Shown here one piece after another: positions 28,337 to 37,736 of a DNA stretch of 64,000 nucleotides. The notes beneath the pieces were generated by a model. The model was not told the origin of the DNA, did no database searches, and was given only the letters and a program-made list of their open reading frames with translations. This DNA comes from SZUA-265 sp965651905. Its GTDB lineage: Bacteria > Myxococcota_A > Polyangia > Polyangiales > Polyangiaceae. The stretch's first letter is position 1, and each line of letters starts with the position of its first letter. The position numbers and the translations under genes were made by a program. Where the stretch lies: contig CBFGUG010000024.1 in the NCBI GenBank assembly GCA_965651905.1, forward strand, positions 35,743-99,742, written 5' to 3'.

Positions 28337-30253
28337 TTACATCCCCTGAGCTGCGAGCATGACGAACGCTGCGGCCAGATCCTCTGCGGCCTTTCGCTCC
28401 ACGGTCATCGTCAACCACACGGCTGGTCCATCGGCCTTGCTCTCGAGCTGAACGATGACGGGCGTCTTCGCTTTGTTCGGCATCGCGAGCAGCAACTGTT
28501 CTCGGTTCATGCCGTTTTCGCTGTCGCGCAAGGTATAACGTCCCGCTCCGTCGACGATCGACAATATGGACCAGAACGCACCACTCAAGGCAGAGCGAGA
28601 GCCCAACGCCGCGAGTTCCGGGCGCGGCACTCCGTTCTTGACCGAGATCACCTCTTGCACTTTCTTGCCGACGAGTTCGGCGTCAGCACCGTACGCTAGC
28701 CACGTCTGACTGCCCTGCTTCGCGATGACGGCTGCAAACTCGAGCGATGGCGTCGTGGACTTTCGGTTGGTTGGTTTCGCAAGGTCGAACTCTTCGAGCC
28801 ATTTGCCCGGGAGCGACAACTCCATCAGCTTGGACCCAGGGGGCAAGCCCCATGACGCAGGTGCTGCACGTTGGCTGATCTTCGGCGCTGTACGCAGTGG
28901 GCTCGCGGGTGAGTCCTTGGGCACACGCTTGCGCCAGGCTGCGTCGTTGTACGCGTCGACGAAACGCTCGACCAGGGTGGCGTAGTGCCCTTCTGAGTCA
29001 TCGATGCCCGACAACGTATACGAGGGGAGCTGCGCCAACGTGGAGAACACTTCAGAATACGGCGCATCCGGTTCGACGAGTGGGCTCAAACCGGGCCCTT
29101 GGGCGTGAACGGTGGGGCCAGTAACGCTGGAGATGTTGGCAAACGCGTCCATCAATCGTTCGAACTTCGGAGTAGCCAGATCGAAGTGTTCCAACGCGCC
29201 GCCCGCCATCTCGGAGATCGACTTCAGAATCGGAGCGAAGCGCTGCGGATCTGAGTCTCGCACGCTGTAGCTCGCGAACTCGGCGTCAGCAGGGAGCTGC
29301 CAGAACATGCCCGGTGGCTTGTCGTTATCGGCAACGCTCGCGCCGAGTGTTTGACTGACCCACGCAGTCTGGGAACGTAGGACGATGCCCAACTCGACGT
29401 CGAGGCTCTCAGGCTGTGGCTGTTGCTTCACTCGCACCACGACTCGATCCAGGTCCTGAATCAGCGCCAGCGTATCGGCGACCGTCGCGTGAGCAGCTTC
29501 GGCGACAGCCGAGTCGAAGCGAGGGTTCCCGAGAGACACCTCTCGTAAGAAGATCGGAATGCCCACCTTCATCATGTGAGCTTTCTTGCCGAAGCGAGCC
29601 CGAACGGGTTCCGCGCGAAGCTCGAAGTACGCCGCATCCGTCGTCAGTGCCTCACTCGGCATGCGACTGACCATGTACGGCGCGAGCAGGTCGACATCCT
29701 TGCGCGCGTCGCCGCAAACCAACCTCGCGGCGGCAGGACCATTGGCTCTCGCTACGATGCAATGCGCATCCATACCCAGGGAAACGTACTGACGCCCTCT
29801 CGAAACCCGTTCGAGCCGCTTGCCTGAAGCCCGCAGCTTGTCCACGACGGCATGGTAATCCGTCACAGGTAGCGACACCGCGAGCAATGGCTCTGGACTG
29901 CTGAGCGCTTCGGGGTCGAGTGCCGCGGCGACGTCGACGGGAGCGTCGTAGCGCAACAAGCCTCCGAGGAGGGGCATCTCCTTTTCGACCAAGGCCTGGA
30001 CCGAAACGGGAACGTTGAGCCAAGTAGAGACGGTGTCGACGAGCTTGGCTGGCTCGCTGACGCGCCCCACGAGAAACAGCTCCTTGGGTGCTGGGACCTC
30101 GTCGATCGGACCCGCGTCGGGATCCGCTGCGGAACTGGCGGCGGCCTTGGGCGCCTCGGTGGTTACCGCCGCGGATTGTGGCGGCGGCGTCGAACCACAC
30201 GCGGCCGCTAGTATTCCCCAAATCCCGACCCTTACCCAACTCACGACAGTCAT
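28337..30253 (-). CDS. lipoprotein of unknown function
   Basis: 638 aa with signal peptide and lipobox (VGIWGILAAAC), then an Ala/Pro/Thr-rich linker (residues 22-55). The mature region is a long mixed alpha/beta protein without recognisable enzyme motifs; the blocks LFLVGRVSEPAKLVDTVSTWL and LVESKADGPAVWLTMTVER-like ending hint at a repeated alpha/beta module such as those in DUF3352-type proteins. It is in the same direction as the membrane-protein gene 51 nt downstream and could be co-transcribed with it. Separated from dnaK by a terminator. Confidence 0.7.
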   Translation of the reverse strand: MTVVSWVRVGIWGILAAACGSTPPPQSAAVTTEAPKAAASSAADPDAGPIDEVPAPKELFLVGRVSEPAKLVDTVSTWLNVPVSVQALVEKEMPLLGGLLRYDAPVDVAAALDPEALSSPEPLLAVSLPVTDYHAVVDKLRASGKRLERVSRGRQYVSLGMDAHCIVARANGPAAARLVCGDARKDVDLLAPYMVSRMPSEALTTDAAYFELRAEPVRARFGKKAHMMKVGIPIFLREVSLGNPRFDSAVAEAAHATVADTLALIQDLDRVVVRVKQQPQPESLDVELGIVLRSQTAWVSQTLGASVADNDKPPGMFWQLPADAEFASYSVRDSDPQRFAPILKSISEMAGGALEHFDLATPKFERLMDAFANISSVTGPTVHAQGPGLSPLVEPDAPYSEVFSTLAQLPSYTLSGIDDSEGHYATLVERFVDAYNDAAWRKRVPKDSPASPLRTAPKISQRAAPASWGLPPGSKLMELSLPGKWLEEFDLAKPTNRKSTTPSLEFAAVIAKQGSQTWLAYGADAELVGKKVQEVISVKNGVPRPELAALGSRSALSGAFWSILSIVDGAGRYTLRDSENGMNREQLLLAMPNKAKTPVIVQLESKADGPAVWLTMTVERKAAEDLAAAFVMLAAQGM

Positions 30254-30324
30254 GGGGCTGACGCTATCGCCGGGGGGTCCGCGAGTCCATCACTCGCTGG
30301 GCAATTTCCGAGTTTGTTCCGCAA

Positions 30325-30365
30325 CAAAAACAGGCTGACCGCACGCGATCTCGCGGGCGGTCAGC
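30325..30365 (-). terminator. rho-independent terminator of dnaK
   Basis: Read leftward, a 9-bp perfect stem (GCTGACCGC / GCGGTCAGC at 30334-30342 and 30357-30365) encloses a second 4-bp CGCG stem and a 4-nt loop, followed by a CTGTTTTTGTTG U-rich tract. It lies about 120 nt after the dnaK stop. Confidence 0.85.
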
Positions 30366-30483
30366 TGATGTGGGGCTCTGTAGCCCGAACGTGGGGAGGT
30401 GTCCGCAAGCGCTGGGGCACGTGCAGCTGCGTGACTGAGCCGCGCGCCTCCAGCTCTCGGTTGAACTCAGTCGTCGTACGAGC

Positions 30484-32385
30484 TCAGTTGGTCTCTTCGA
30501 ACTCGGCGTCGACCACGTCGCCTTGTGGTGGCGGAGCCGAAGCGCCTGGTCCGTCTGCGCCAGCAGCGGCCCCGGGTCCGCCCGTTTCGTACAACTTGGC
30601 GGCAATCGCGTGAGCTTCCTTCTCCAACCGCTCGAGCACGCTCTGAACCTTGGTGTCGTCTTGCTGTTCCACAGCCTCGCGACCTTCCTTGATCAGGCCT
30701 TCGACTGGGGCGAGATCGACGCCGTCCAACTTGTCCTTGTTCTCCGCGATCTGCTTGTCGAGCGAATAACACAGGTTGTCGAGTTTGTTGCGACGCTCCA
30801 CTTCTTCGCGACGACGCTTGTCTTCGGTCTCGTGCTCTTCAGCATCCTTGACCATGCGCTCGACCTCGGACTTGTCCAGACCGCTGCTCGCGGTGATCGT
30901 GATCTTCTGATCCTTACCCGTCGCGGTGTCCTTTGCGGTCACGCTCAAGATACCGTTGGCATCGATGTCGAAGGTTACCTCGACCTTGGGCACACCACGT
31001 GGCGCCAAGGGAATGCCGTCGAGCTTGAACTTGCCCAGGGTACGATTTTGCCCGGCTTGAGCCCGCTCACCTTGCAGCACGTGGATCTCCACTGATGACT
31101 GGTTGTCGGCGGCAGTGGAGTAGATCTCTTTCTTCTGCGTCGGGATGGTGGTGTTGCGCGGGATCATGACGGTCATCATGTCGCCCAGCGTTTCCACACC
31201 GAGAGAGAGCGGCGTCACATCCAACAACACGACGTTCTTCACGTCACCTGCAAGCACGCCGCCTTGCACAGCCGCACCGATCGCCACGACCTCGTCGGGA
31301 TTGACGCCCTTGTGGGGCTCCTTTCCGAAGAACTCGCTGACGGTCTTTTGGACTAGGGGAATTCGCGTCGATCCGCCTACCAAAACCACCTCGTCGATGT
31401 CCTTGGCTGACTTCTTGGCGTCTTCCAGCGCTTTGCGAACCGGACCCATCGTGCGGTCGATCAACCCGCCGATCATCTGCTCCAACTTGGAGCGAGTGAG
31501 CGTAACTTGGAGGTGCTTCGGACCACTGGCGTCTGCGGTCAAGAACGGCAGATTGATGGTCGTCTCTTGAGTCGAAGAGAGTTCGATCTTGGCCTGTTCT
31601 GCAGCGTCCTTCAGACGCTGGATCACCATCTTGTCCGAACTGACGTCGATGCCCGAGGTCTTCTTGAACTCGCTGGCCAACCACTGCATGATCGCGTCGT
31701 CGATGTCGTCACCGCCGAGGTGCGTATCACCATTGGTAGAGATCACCTGGACGACGTTGTCGCCGACTTCGAGAATGGAGATGTCGAAGGTACCACCACC
31801 AAAGTCGTACACTGCGATGACTTCGTTCTCTTTTCGATCGAGACCGTAAGCCAGGGCAGCGGCGGTGGGCTCGTTGATGATGCGCTTGACCTCGAGCCCT
31901 GCGATCTTGCCCGCGTCTTTCGTCGCTTGGCGCTGCGAATCGTTGAAGTACGCAGGAACCGTGATCACCGCGCTGGTGACGGGACCGCCCAAGTAGTCTT
32001 CCGCGGCCTTCTTGAGCTTTCCGAGCACGCGCGCGCTGACCTCGGGCGGCGCCATTTCTTTGCCGCGCACTTTCAGCCAAGCCCCGCCGTTCTTCGCTTT
32101 GACGACCTCGTAGGGGACGCGCTTGATCTCGTCGCCGAGCTCATCGAAGCGAGCGCCCATGAAGCGTTTCGACGAGTAAACCGTGTTGGTGGGGTTGGTA
32201 ACGGCCTGACGCTTGGCGATTTGACCGACGAGCACGTCGCCCTTGTCGTCCCAAGCCACCACGCTGGGCGTGATGCGCGAGCCTTCCTCGTTCACGATGA
32301 CGGTCGCTTCACTTCCGTCCATCACGGCGACCACGCTGTTGGTGGTGCCCAAATCAATGCCAATGATCTTTCCGCTGTCTGCCAT
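30484..32385 (-). CDS. dnaK: Hsp70 chaperone DnaK
   Basis: 633 aa. Hsp70 signatures: IIGIDLGTTNSVVAVMDG at the N-terminus, VYDFGGGTFDISIL, VVLVGGSTRIPLVQ and the DVTPLSLGVET start of the substrate-binding domain, with a lid helix and acidic C-terminus ending DAEFEETN. ATP-driven chaperone for folding nascent and stressed proteins. The Shine-Dalgarno AGGAGA is at 32394-32399, 8 nt before the ATG. No grpE or dnaJ is adjacent. No CIRCE element or clear sigma-32 promoter was found upstream. Confidence 0.98.
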   Translation of the reverse strand: MADSGKIIGIDLGTTNSVVAVMDGSEATVIVNEEGSRITPSVVAWDDKGDVLVGQIAKRQAVTNPTNTVYSSKRFMGARFDELGDEIKRVPYEVVKAKNGGAWLKVRGKEMAPPEVSARVLGKLKKAAEDYLGGPVTSAVITVPAYFNDSQRQATKDAGKIAGLEVKRIINEPTAAALAYGLDRKENEVIAVYDFGGGTFDISILEVGDNVVQVISTNGDTHLGGDDIDDAIMQWLASEFKKTSGIDVSSDKMVIQRLKDAAEQAKIELSSTQETTINLPFLTADASGPKHLQVTLTRSKLEQMIGGLIDRTMGPVRKALEDAKKSAKDIDEVVLVGGSTRIPLVQKTVSEFFGKEPHKGVNPDEVVAIGAAVQGGVLAGDVKNVVLLDVTPLSLGVETLGDMMTVMIPRNTTIPTQKKEIYSTAADNQSSVEIHVLQGERAQAGQNRTLGKFKLDGIPLAPRGVPKVEVTFDIDANGILSVTAKDTATGKDQKITITASSGLDKSEVERMVKDAEEHETEDKRRREEVERRNKLDNLCYSLDKQIAENKDKLDGVDLAPVEGLIKEGREAVEQQDDTKVQSVLERLEKEAHAIAAKLYETGGPGAAAGADGPGASAPPPQGDVVDAEFEETN

Positions 32386-32726
32386 CTGTGTGTTCTCCTG
32401 CGAGCGTGCCAGGTGTGCCCGGCAGGCCTTCTAGTCCATTCCGCCCCACCTGGGATCGGATGCGCGGGACCAACCCGCTACTGAGCCATTCACCCCCCGA
32501 ACGGCCAGCTCGAATTCGCTCCAGACCCCGGTTGGAGGGCCTGACCGCTGACGCCCCGAGGGTCGTCAGCCTGAGTGGTTTCGTTCAAAAGCTCCATGAA
32601 AAGCGGGGGATTTCGCGACTGGCAGAAGCTAACCACGGCATCTGATGGGTCAACAACCGAGCCCGAGAAAAGTCGGATTGTTTGCGCCTTGCGTCGCAAA
32701 CCGGGCTTCAGGCAGGGTGAAACGAG
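32386..32726. other. 341-nt divergent intergenic region, dnaK / SRPBCC gene
   Basis: Contains the dnaK ribosome-binding site and a 6-bp inverted repeat (GCTGAC at 32547, GTCAGC at 32565). It should hold promoters for both directions, but none was recognised with confidence. Confidence 0.4.
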
Positions 32727-33524
32727 ATGCCGCGGGAGGTAGAAGTCCAACAGCGGATCGACGCCCCTCGCGAGTCGATCTGGCGCGCCTGCGCAACCCC
32801 CGAAGGTATCGCGAACTGGCAGGCGGATCACGTCGAAGGCCAAGTGCGAGTCGGTGGCAAACTGCGACTGTTCTGGGCAGCGTTCGGCGCGCGCGTCGAG
32901 CTGGAAGTGACGACCTGGGAGCCGTCGCGGAAGCTCTGTTTCAAGCAAGGCACCAGCAACGTCGAGTTCCACCTGCAAGATCGTCTGCTGACGGTCGTGC
33001 AGCGTGATGAGGTCGAGCTCGACGATCCCGACGGGTTACGTTCGTCGTGGACCCTCGCGCTAGCGCAACTGGGCCACTGCGTGGAGCGTCACCCCGGCCG
33101 AAAGCGCCGAGTGAAGTGGCTAGTATCGGAGTTCGCTGCATCACCCGAGTTGATCTACCTGGCGCTGACGGAACCGATCTTGCGCGACCGCTGGCTCACT
33201 GAGACGACCCCACGGTCGAGTGCAGCAACCCTCGGAGCGGCGGGAGACAGCTACGTGATGAAGCTAGCAGGTGGCCCGCAAATATCTGGTCGAGTCATCG
33301 CCAACGTGAGTGGGCGCGACGTGGGGTTGACCTGTGCTGAAGCGGGCGAGGCAACACTGCAGATGAGGACTCTCCCAAGCCCGACACTCGCGGAGAACAG
33401 AATCGTGGCGCTGGTTTGGTCGACTTGGGGAGCCCCTACGCCCGAGGAAGCTCGCATCGTTCGAGCGCTGGATCCCGCGCTCGCGCGCCTGCCTGGAGTC
33501 GCCGAAGCCATCGGCCACGCGTGA
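32727..33524 (+). CDS. double SRPBCC (START/AHSA1-like) domain protein
   Basis: 265 aa from ATG 32727. The N-terminal half has the SRPBCC opening VEVQQRIDAPRESIWRACAT and the strand/helix ending DPDGLRSSWTLALAQL typical of Aha1-like domains. The second half (from about residue 128) repeats the fold in a divergent form: VKWLVSEFAASPELIYLALT through ALDPALARL. Such domains bind hydrophobic ligands or act in ligand-dependent stress responses; substrate unknown. Divergent from dnaK, and converges with the SUFU gene 15 nt away. Confidence 0.8.
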   Translation: MPREVEVQQRIDAPRESIWRACATPEGIANWQADHVEGQVRVGGKLRLFWAAFGARVELEVTTWEPSRKLCFKQGTSNVEFHLQDRLLTVVQRDEVELDDPDGLRSSWTLALAQLGHCVERHPGRKRRVKWLVSEFAASPELIYLALTEPILRDRWLTETTPRSSAATLGAAGDSYVMKLAGGPQISGRVIANVSGRDVGLTCAEAGEATLQMRTLPSPTLAENRIVALVWSTWGAPTPEEARIVRALDPALARLPGVAEAIGHA

Positions 33525-33539
33525 TGCAGCCGCGAAGTC

Positions 33540-34223
33540 TCAGCTGCCGAACACACGACGGGGTACGGCGGGTGCGCGTTCCGGACTCACGACTTCGTTG
33601 ATGGAAAACGCATCCAGCCGATCCTGTAGCGCCTTCCCACCGTTTGATTGCGCCAGTCGTAGTTCGGATTCGTAGATGGGAACCACCGCGAGGACACGTA
33701 CTCCGATCGGTCCCGCTCGAAACTCCCAGGCTTCTCGGGGGAGCGTACGAGGCTGAGCGAACAGCACGCCACACAGCGCCGTACTTCGGGCGAAACGTTC
33801 CGCGGGCTCACCGTTCGATGCGGTTTCTCCGCAGCGAAGTGAACGCCGCCGCTGAAGCACGGCCAATTCGTAGAGCAAGCGCACAGGCCAGTAGTTGATA
33901 TCGGAGAGAAGCTCGGGTTCGGTGAGGGGCCAGTCCAGCGGCAAACACAGCATCAGCTCGGTCGACTCGACGCAAGCCGCGTTCGCCCCACTCGCCGGGC
34001 ACTCTAGCGCGCTCGTGGTGAACAGCGTGTAATAGGGGCGCGCCGCACTGGGCGGGCAAATGTTCACGGACACACTTTGGCTATGTGAACCAATCACATT
34101 CGGTGGCGGACGCGCGACGCCTGACGCTCGAAGCCCGTGTACTTCCAGCTGACGCTGCACTGCGCCCGAGCTAGTCGGCGGTATGCCCAGCGACTCCAGA
34201 TTCGACGATTCCGTGTTGTCCAT
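33540..34223 (-). CDS. Suppressor-of-fused (SUFU) domain protein
   Basis: 227 aa from ATG 34223; the reading frame runs further upstream but overlaps the preceding gene, so the internal start 35 nt after that gene's stop was taken. SUFU blocks are visible in order: YYTLFTTSALE, ELMLCLPLDWP, INYWPVRLLYELAVLQ, CGVLFAQP and VRVLAVVPIYESELRLAQ. Bacterial SUFU proteins are often linked to polymorphic-toxin immunity or to peptide binding; no toxin gene is adjacent. It may interact with the upstream FGE-like gene product, but its own role is unknown. Confidence 0.8.
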   Translation of the reverse strand: MDNTESSNLESLGIPPTSSGAVQRQLEVHGLRASGVARPPPNVIGSHSQSVSVNICPPSAARPYYTLFTTSALECPASGANAACVESTELMLCLPLDWPLTEPELLSDINYWPVRLLYELAVLQRRRSLRCGETASNGEPAERFARSTALCGVLFAQPRTLPREAWEFRAGPIGVRVLAVVPIYESELRLAQSNGGKALQDRLDAFSINEVVSPERAPAVPRRVFGS

Positions 34224-34257
34224 TTTCGCGTTCAGCTCGCGCTCGCTCCCGCCGAGT

Positions 34258-35115
34258 TCAGCGCGCGTTCTTGCAGCAGCGAGCGCCCGTCGAGTAGTCG
34301 AAGTAGGTCGCGGAATGGCTCTCGATCTTGGCGGAACACCCACGTGTGGTGCGTCGGGCGTAGAACCCACCGCGAAACACGCCTCGCGGGTCCTCCACCC
34401 ATTCGTCGAGATTACCCACCATGTCGTAGATGGCGTCATTAGCCCAACGGCTGGCGCACGCCTGCGACTCACCAGTAACCCGTAGCACGGGTGCGTCTCC
34501 TGCGATCATCAGCAGATTCAAACGGGGATCGAGATGACCGCTGGAGGATAACCCATGAAGAATCGCGGCCGGGTGAAGCTGTGAACCCACGTTGCAAGCG
34601 GTCGCCCGATAACTGGAGCCGTAGGGAAAGTCCGTGTTGTCCTGACCACGACAGGCTTTCTCCCACTCGGCGTCCGTGCACAAGCGCTTGCCAGCAGTTT
34701 CGCAAGCGCGCTTCGCCGAGTAGTAGGAAAGGTAGCCATGGGGGACCCGTCCAGCACGGCTCTTCGCCAGTGGCGTGGTCTCACGCTCACGCTGAAAGTC
34801 GCTGAGAACTGGCAGCGGCATCGCGCGCACGGGGTCGGGTCCGACGCTGAACCGCAATAGGCTCCACTGGTCGTGAACGAAACGCAACATCCGCCGCTCT
34901 GGCGGATAGAACGGCGACAGCTCGAACCCAGTTTGCTGGTCCACGAGTGTCGTCTCGTGTCGATCGACGCAGTAATCTTCCACGAGCACCATCTCCGCAG
35001 GACAGCGCCCGTTGGCAGCGTGCACCGCCCCACTCAAACTCGACGCAAGTGCCCCCACGGCAGCGCACGAGACCCAAACGATGGTGGCGCCCAAGGCGCT
35101 TCGCCAACTCGTCAC
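34258..35115 (-). CDS. secreted formylglycine-generating-enzyme (SUMF1)-like protein
   Basis: 285 aa from GTG 35115, 13 nt after the yqgE stop; the longer frame would overlap yqgE heavily. The signal peptide is SALGATIVWVSCAAVGALA. The SUMF1/FGE fold is shown by MVLVEDYCVDRHETT, SAKRACETAGKRLCTDAEWEKACRG, IYDMVGNLDEWVED and FRGGFY...GARCCKNA at the end. It is a secreted version with Cys pairs at the C-terminus instead of the active-site pattern of true FGE, so oxidase activity is doubtful; it may be a binding or structural protein. Operon with yqgE and SUFU gene. Confidence 0.87.
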   Translation of the reverse strand: MTSWRSALGATIVWVSCAAVGALASSLSGAVHAANGRCPAEMVLVEDYCVDRHETTLVDQQTGFELSPFYPPERRMLRFVHDQWSLLRFSVGPDPVRAMPLPVLSDFQRERETTPLAKSRAGRVPHGYLSYYSAKRACETAGKRLCTDAEWEKACRGQDNTDFPYGSSYRATACNVGSQLHPAAILHGLSSSGHLDPRLNLLMIAGDAPVLRVTGESQACASRWANDAIYDMVGNLDEWVEDPRGVFRGGFYARRTTRGCSAKIESHSATYFDYSTGARCCKNAR

Positions 35116-35128
35116 GACACCTGCGATA

Positions 35129-35722
35129 TCATGCTGAACCGACGACGCGCGTAGAAAACGCGATGGCACTGGTCCCCATGCGTTCGTATGCACGCAACCA
35201 AAGTTCGCTGGCATCGCAGTCGAACAACATCGAGCTGTCAGCATCCGTCGGCAGCCAGGCGCCGAGTCGGATCTCTTCCTCGAGTTGAGCGGGGCCCCAA
35301 CCTGCGTAACCTGCAACGCCGAGAATCGGGTGCGGCGCCCGACCGTTCGCCAACGCAGAAAGCAGGCGGCGCGAGGACGACGCGGTCACACCACAGCCCA
35401 AGTCGAACTGGTCGTCGAGATCCGCCGGTTTCTCCGCCGTGGGGTAGAGAAGCCAGACTTGGTCCGACCCCACCGGGCCGCCCGAGCGCACCGACCCCGT
35501 GGGCGCCTGACTCACGCGCTCAGCAAACTCCGCTCGTTCGAGAAGTTCGGCCATCGTCATCAGCTCGCCACCATTGATCACCCAGCCGAACGCGCCATCG
35601 TCGCCGTGTGCCGCGAGCAAGACTACCGACCGCTCGAAATTCGGGTCACCCAGCGGGGGCGCCGCCACCAGCAAACCCGGAGCGAGATCCGACCGTTGTC
35701 GCCCTGCCATCGTCAAGTGCAC
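35129..35722 (-). CDS. yqgE: YqgE/AlgH family protein
   Basis: 197 aa from GTG 35722, with GGAG 8 nt upstream; ATG 35710 is the alternative. Family signatures: LAPGLLVAAPPLGDPNFERSVVLL, FGWVINGG, GGPVGSDQVWLLY and LGVAGYAGWGPAQLEEEI, ending with WLRAYERMG. YqgE proteins are widespread; their molecular role is unproven. It is first in the leftward yqgE-FGE-like-SUFU run. Confidence 0.93.
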   Translation of the reverse strand: MHLTMAGRQRSDLAPGLLVAAPPLGDPNFERSVVLLAAHGDDGAFGWVINGGELMTMAELLERAEFAERVSQAPTGSVRSGGPVGSDQVWLLYPTAEKPADLDDQFDLGCGVTASSSRRLLSALANGRAPHPILGVAGYAGWGPAQLEEEIRLGAWLPTDADSSMLFDCDASELWLRAYERMGTSAIAFSTRVVGSA

Positions 35723-35923
35723 CGCTCGTACTCCTGCCAAAGCATGTTTCTCGTCGCTCCTAGAGCTCCAAAGCGTATCTGATACGACTCTGACGCGCTG
35801 GCAACTTTTGCGACTTCAGGACGGCGACCGACCTTGAAACGACGGAACGTGTGGAAATCGCGCCACTTGCGTGGGAGCACGATGTGCCGAGCCGCGGCGC
35901 AGACGGAACGGACGAGGTCGAGT

Positions 35924-37138
35924 TTAGGTGGTGTAGTCTGCGTTGATGCTCACGTATTCCTTCGTGAGATTGCAGCCCCACGCGGTCGCAGCGTGATCGC
36001 CCATCCCCAAGTCCGCGGACAGCACCACCGTTTCCCCCTTCATTTGCTCGCTGATCACCTCGAGCGGCAAAGTCGTCGGCACCCCTTGCTCGAACGCCTG
36101 ATGCTCGCCAATCCACACGCACAACTTGTCCAGCGCTAATTCAGCACCGCTACGTCCGAGGGCCATGAGCACGCGCCCGAGATTGGGATCGTGCCCGGTG
36201 ACCATCGTCTTGATCAGTGGCGAGGACGAAATGGTACGCGCCGCTTTGCGTGCGTCTGCCAACGATGCCGCACCGCGCACGTTGACTTCAATCATCGCCG
36301 TCGCCCCCTCTCCATCGCGCGCGAGATCTTTCGCTAGCGCCGTGGACACTTGCAACATCGCCGCCTCGAGCTTCTCAGCGCCTGCGGCACTCGCGGATAG
36401 CGGCTTCGGGTTTCGCGCGCCGTTGGCAAACGCCAGCATCATGTCGCTGGTGGACGTGTCCATGTCGATGTCGACCATGTTGATGGTGTGGTCGGCCACG
36501 CGACGCAGGGCTGCCTGCAACCATTGCGAATCCGCAGCCGCATCCGTGGTGAGAAAGCAAAACACCGTCGCCATGTTCGGGTGCGCCATGCCACTGCCTT
36601 TGGCTGTACCAGCAACGACGTAGCGCTCGCCATCATGCTCGAAACTGACGGCACGGTTCTTCGCGACACTGTCCGTGGTCATCATCGCGCGACTGAACGC
36701 TACGCCACCAGCTGCGGATGGTTCGATTTGCGCCAGCGCGTGCTCGATCTTCTGCATGGGAATGGGACGCCCGATGACGCCAGTCGAACCAACGAGGACC
36801 TGCGTCTCTTCCACCCCCAGTTTGCGTGCCGCGAGGGCGGTCATCTGACGCGCATCCTGTTCGCCCCGAGCCCCCATCCCCACGTTGGAACAACCCGAGT
36901 TGACGATCAGTGCTCGAGCGCTTCCCGAAAGGGCACGCGCGCGCGTCAAAGCCACGGGCGCGCCACAGATGCGATTCTGCGTGTACACCCCCGCGACGGC
37001 ACACGGCCGCTCGGAGACCAGCAAACCGACATCGAAACGCGGGGCGGGGCCATACGTTTTGATCCCCGCGTAGGCCGCCCCGGCCGACCAGCCTGAGGGG
37101 CTGGTCACCGCAGGTGATTCAAGCCATTGAAATTCCAT
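35924..37138 (-). CDS. argJ: bifunctional glutamate N-acetyltransferase / amino-acid acetyltransferase
   Basis: 404 aa. ArgJ moves the acetyl group from N-acetylornithine to glutamate and starts arginine biosynthesis. The self-cleavage and catalytic site is KGSGMAHPNMAT (Thr191 as nucleophile after autoproteolysis); VNSGCSNVGMG and CDLTKEYVSINADYTT-like ending (here GCNLTKEYVSINADYTT) are the other family signatures. No other arg genes lie nearby. A 201-nt non-coding gap separates it from yqgE, with nothing recognised there. Confidence 0.97.
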   Translation of the reverse strand: MEFQWLESPAVTSPSGWSAGAAYAGIKTYGPAPRFDVGLLVSERPCAVAGVYTQNRICGAPVALTRARALSGSARALIVNSGCSNVGMGARGEQDARQMTALAARKLGVEETQVLVGSTGVIGRPIPMQKIEHALAQIEPSAAGGVAFSRAMMTTDSVAKNRAVSFEHDGERYVVAGTAKGSGMAHPNMATVFCFLTTDAAADSQWLQAALRRVADHTINMVDIDMDTSTSDMMLAFANGARNPKPLSASAAGAEKLEAAMLQVSTALAKDLARDGEGATAMIEVNVRGAASLADARKAARTISSSPLIKTMVTGHDPNLGRVLMALGRSGAELALDKLCVWIGEHQAFEQGVPTTLPLEVISEQMKGETVVLSADLGMGDHAATAWGCNLTKEYVSINADYTT

Positions 37139-37262
37139 AGTGTCAACTCACTGCAGTGCGACTGAAGCGACGGGATTTCGCTGACCAAGCTCAACGCCCA
37201 GCTCGCTCGTGCCGTCTCATTTAGTCGGTCGCCCCGCACACCACAAGGATCGCTCACAGCAC

Positions 37263-37637
37263 ATGCCACGATCGCACATCACGTTCGACTCCGGGACTTG
37301 GCGACAGCTGCGTACCCTGGTCGACGACCGCGACGTGGCCTTTCTGGAGCGGCTGTTTCAGACCTACTTGGAAAACGCCAGCGCCCAGGTGCACACGTTG
37401 CGGCACGACGCGAGCACGGAGTCCAAACGCCGCGCTGCTCACACGTTGATGGGTAGCAGTCTGAGCGTGGGCGTGACGGCCGTGGCCGTGATCTGCCGCA
37501 AGCTCGAACTGGAACTCGGCAAGGTGCCCGTGCATGACATGCCCGATCGACTGGCCAAGATCGAGGCGCACTTGCGAGCCGTAGAAGCGCAGTATCCCGT
37601 AGCACTCGCAGAAATGACCAGCAAGCACTCGTCTTGA
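37263..37637 (+). CDS. orphan HPt (histidine phosphotransfer) protein
   Basis: 124 aa from ATG 37263. The HPt helix RRAAHTLMGSSLSVG carries the phospho-accepting His60, followed by the usual helical bundle (ICRKLELEL). No histidine kinase or receiver is adjacent. The nearest receiver protein is at 45061. It would shuttle phosphate between a hybrid kinase and a response regulator encoded elsewhere. Confidence 0.88.
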   Translation: MPRSHITFDSGTWRQLRTLVDDRDVAFLERLFQTYLENASAQVHTLRHDASTESKRRAAHTLMGSSLSVGVTAVAVICRKLELELGKVPVHDMPDRLAKIEAHLRAVEAQYPVALAEMTSKHSS

Positions 37638-37726
37638 ATCGCGCGCGTGAGACGGCGTCATCACTCAGAACTCTCGGCGCCGCGATCGTGGTTTTGATCG
37701 CGGCCTCTCTCGCGGTTGTGCTCTAA
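37634..37726 (+). CDS. possible 30-aa membrane micropeptide
   Basis: A frame starting at TTG 37634, which overlaps the HPt stop as TTGA, encodes a 30-residue peptide. It has a positively charged N-terminus (LNRARETASS) and then one hydrophobic helix (GAAIVVLIAASLAVVL). It ends 10 nt before the barrel gene's GTG. Small size, TTG start and no homologue known to me make it speculative. Coupling to the HPt stop would allow translational reinitiation. Confidence 0.3.
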   Translation: MNRARETASSLRTLGAAIVVLIAASLAVVL

Positions 37727-37736
37727 GCTGCAGCCT

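Noticed and set aside
31507..32484. Long open frame of 325 codons antisense to dnaK
   Set aside because: It is a shadow of the conserved dnaK reading frame with no recognisable domain; such antisense frames are common at this GC content.
32386..32726. Sigma-32 or CIRCE heat-shock element upstream of dnaK
   Set aside because: No CIRCE repeat and no CTTGAA/CCCCAT pair at proper spacing was found.
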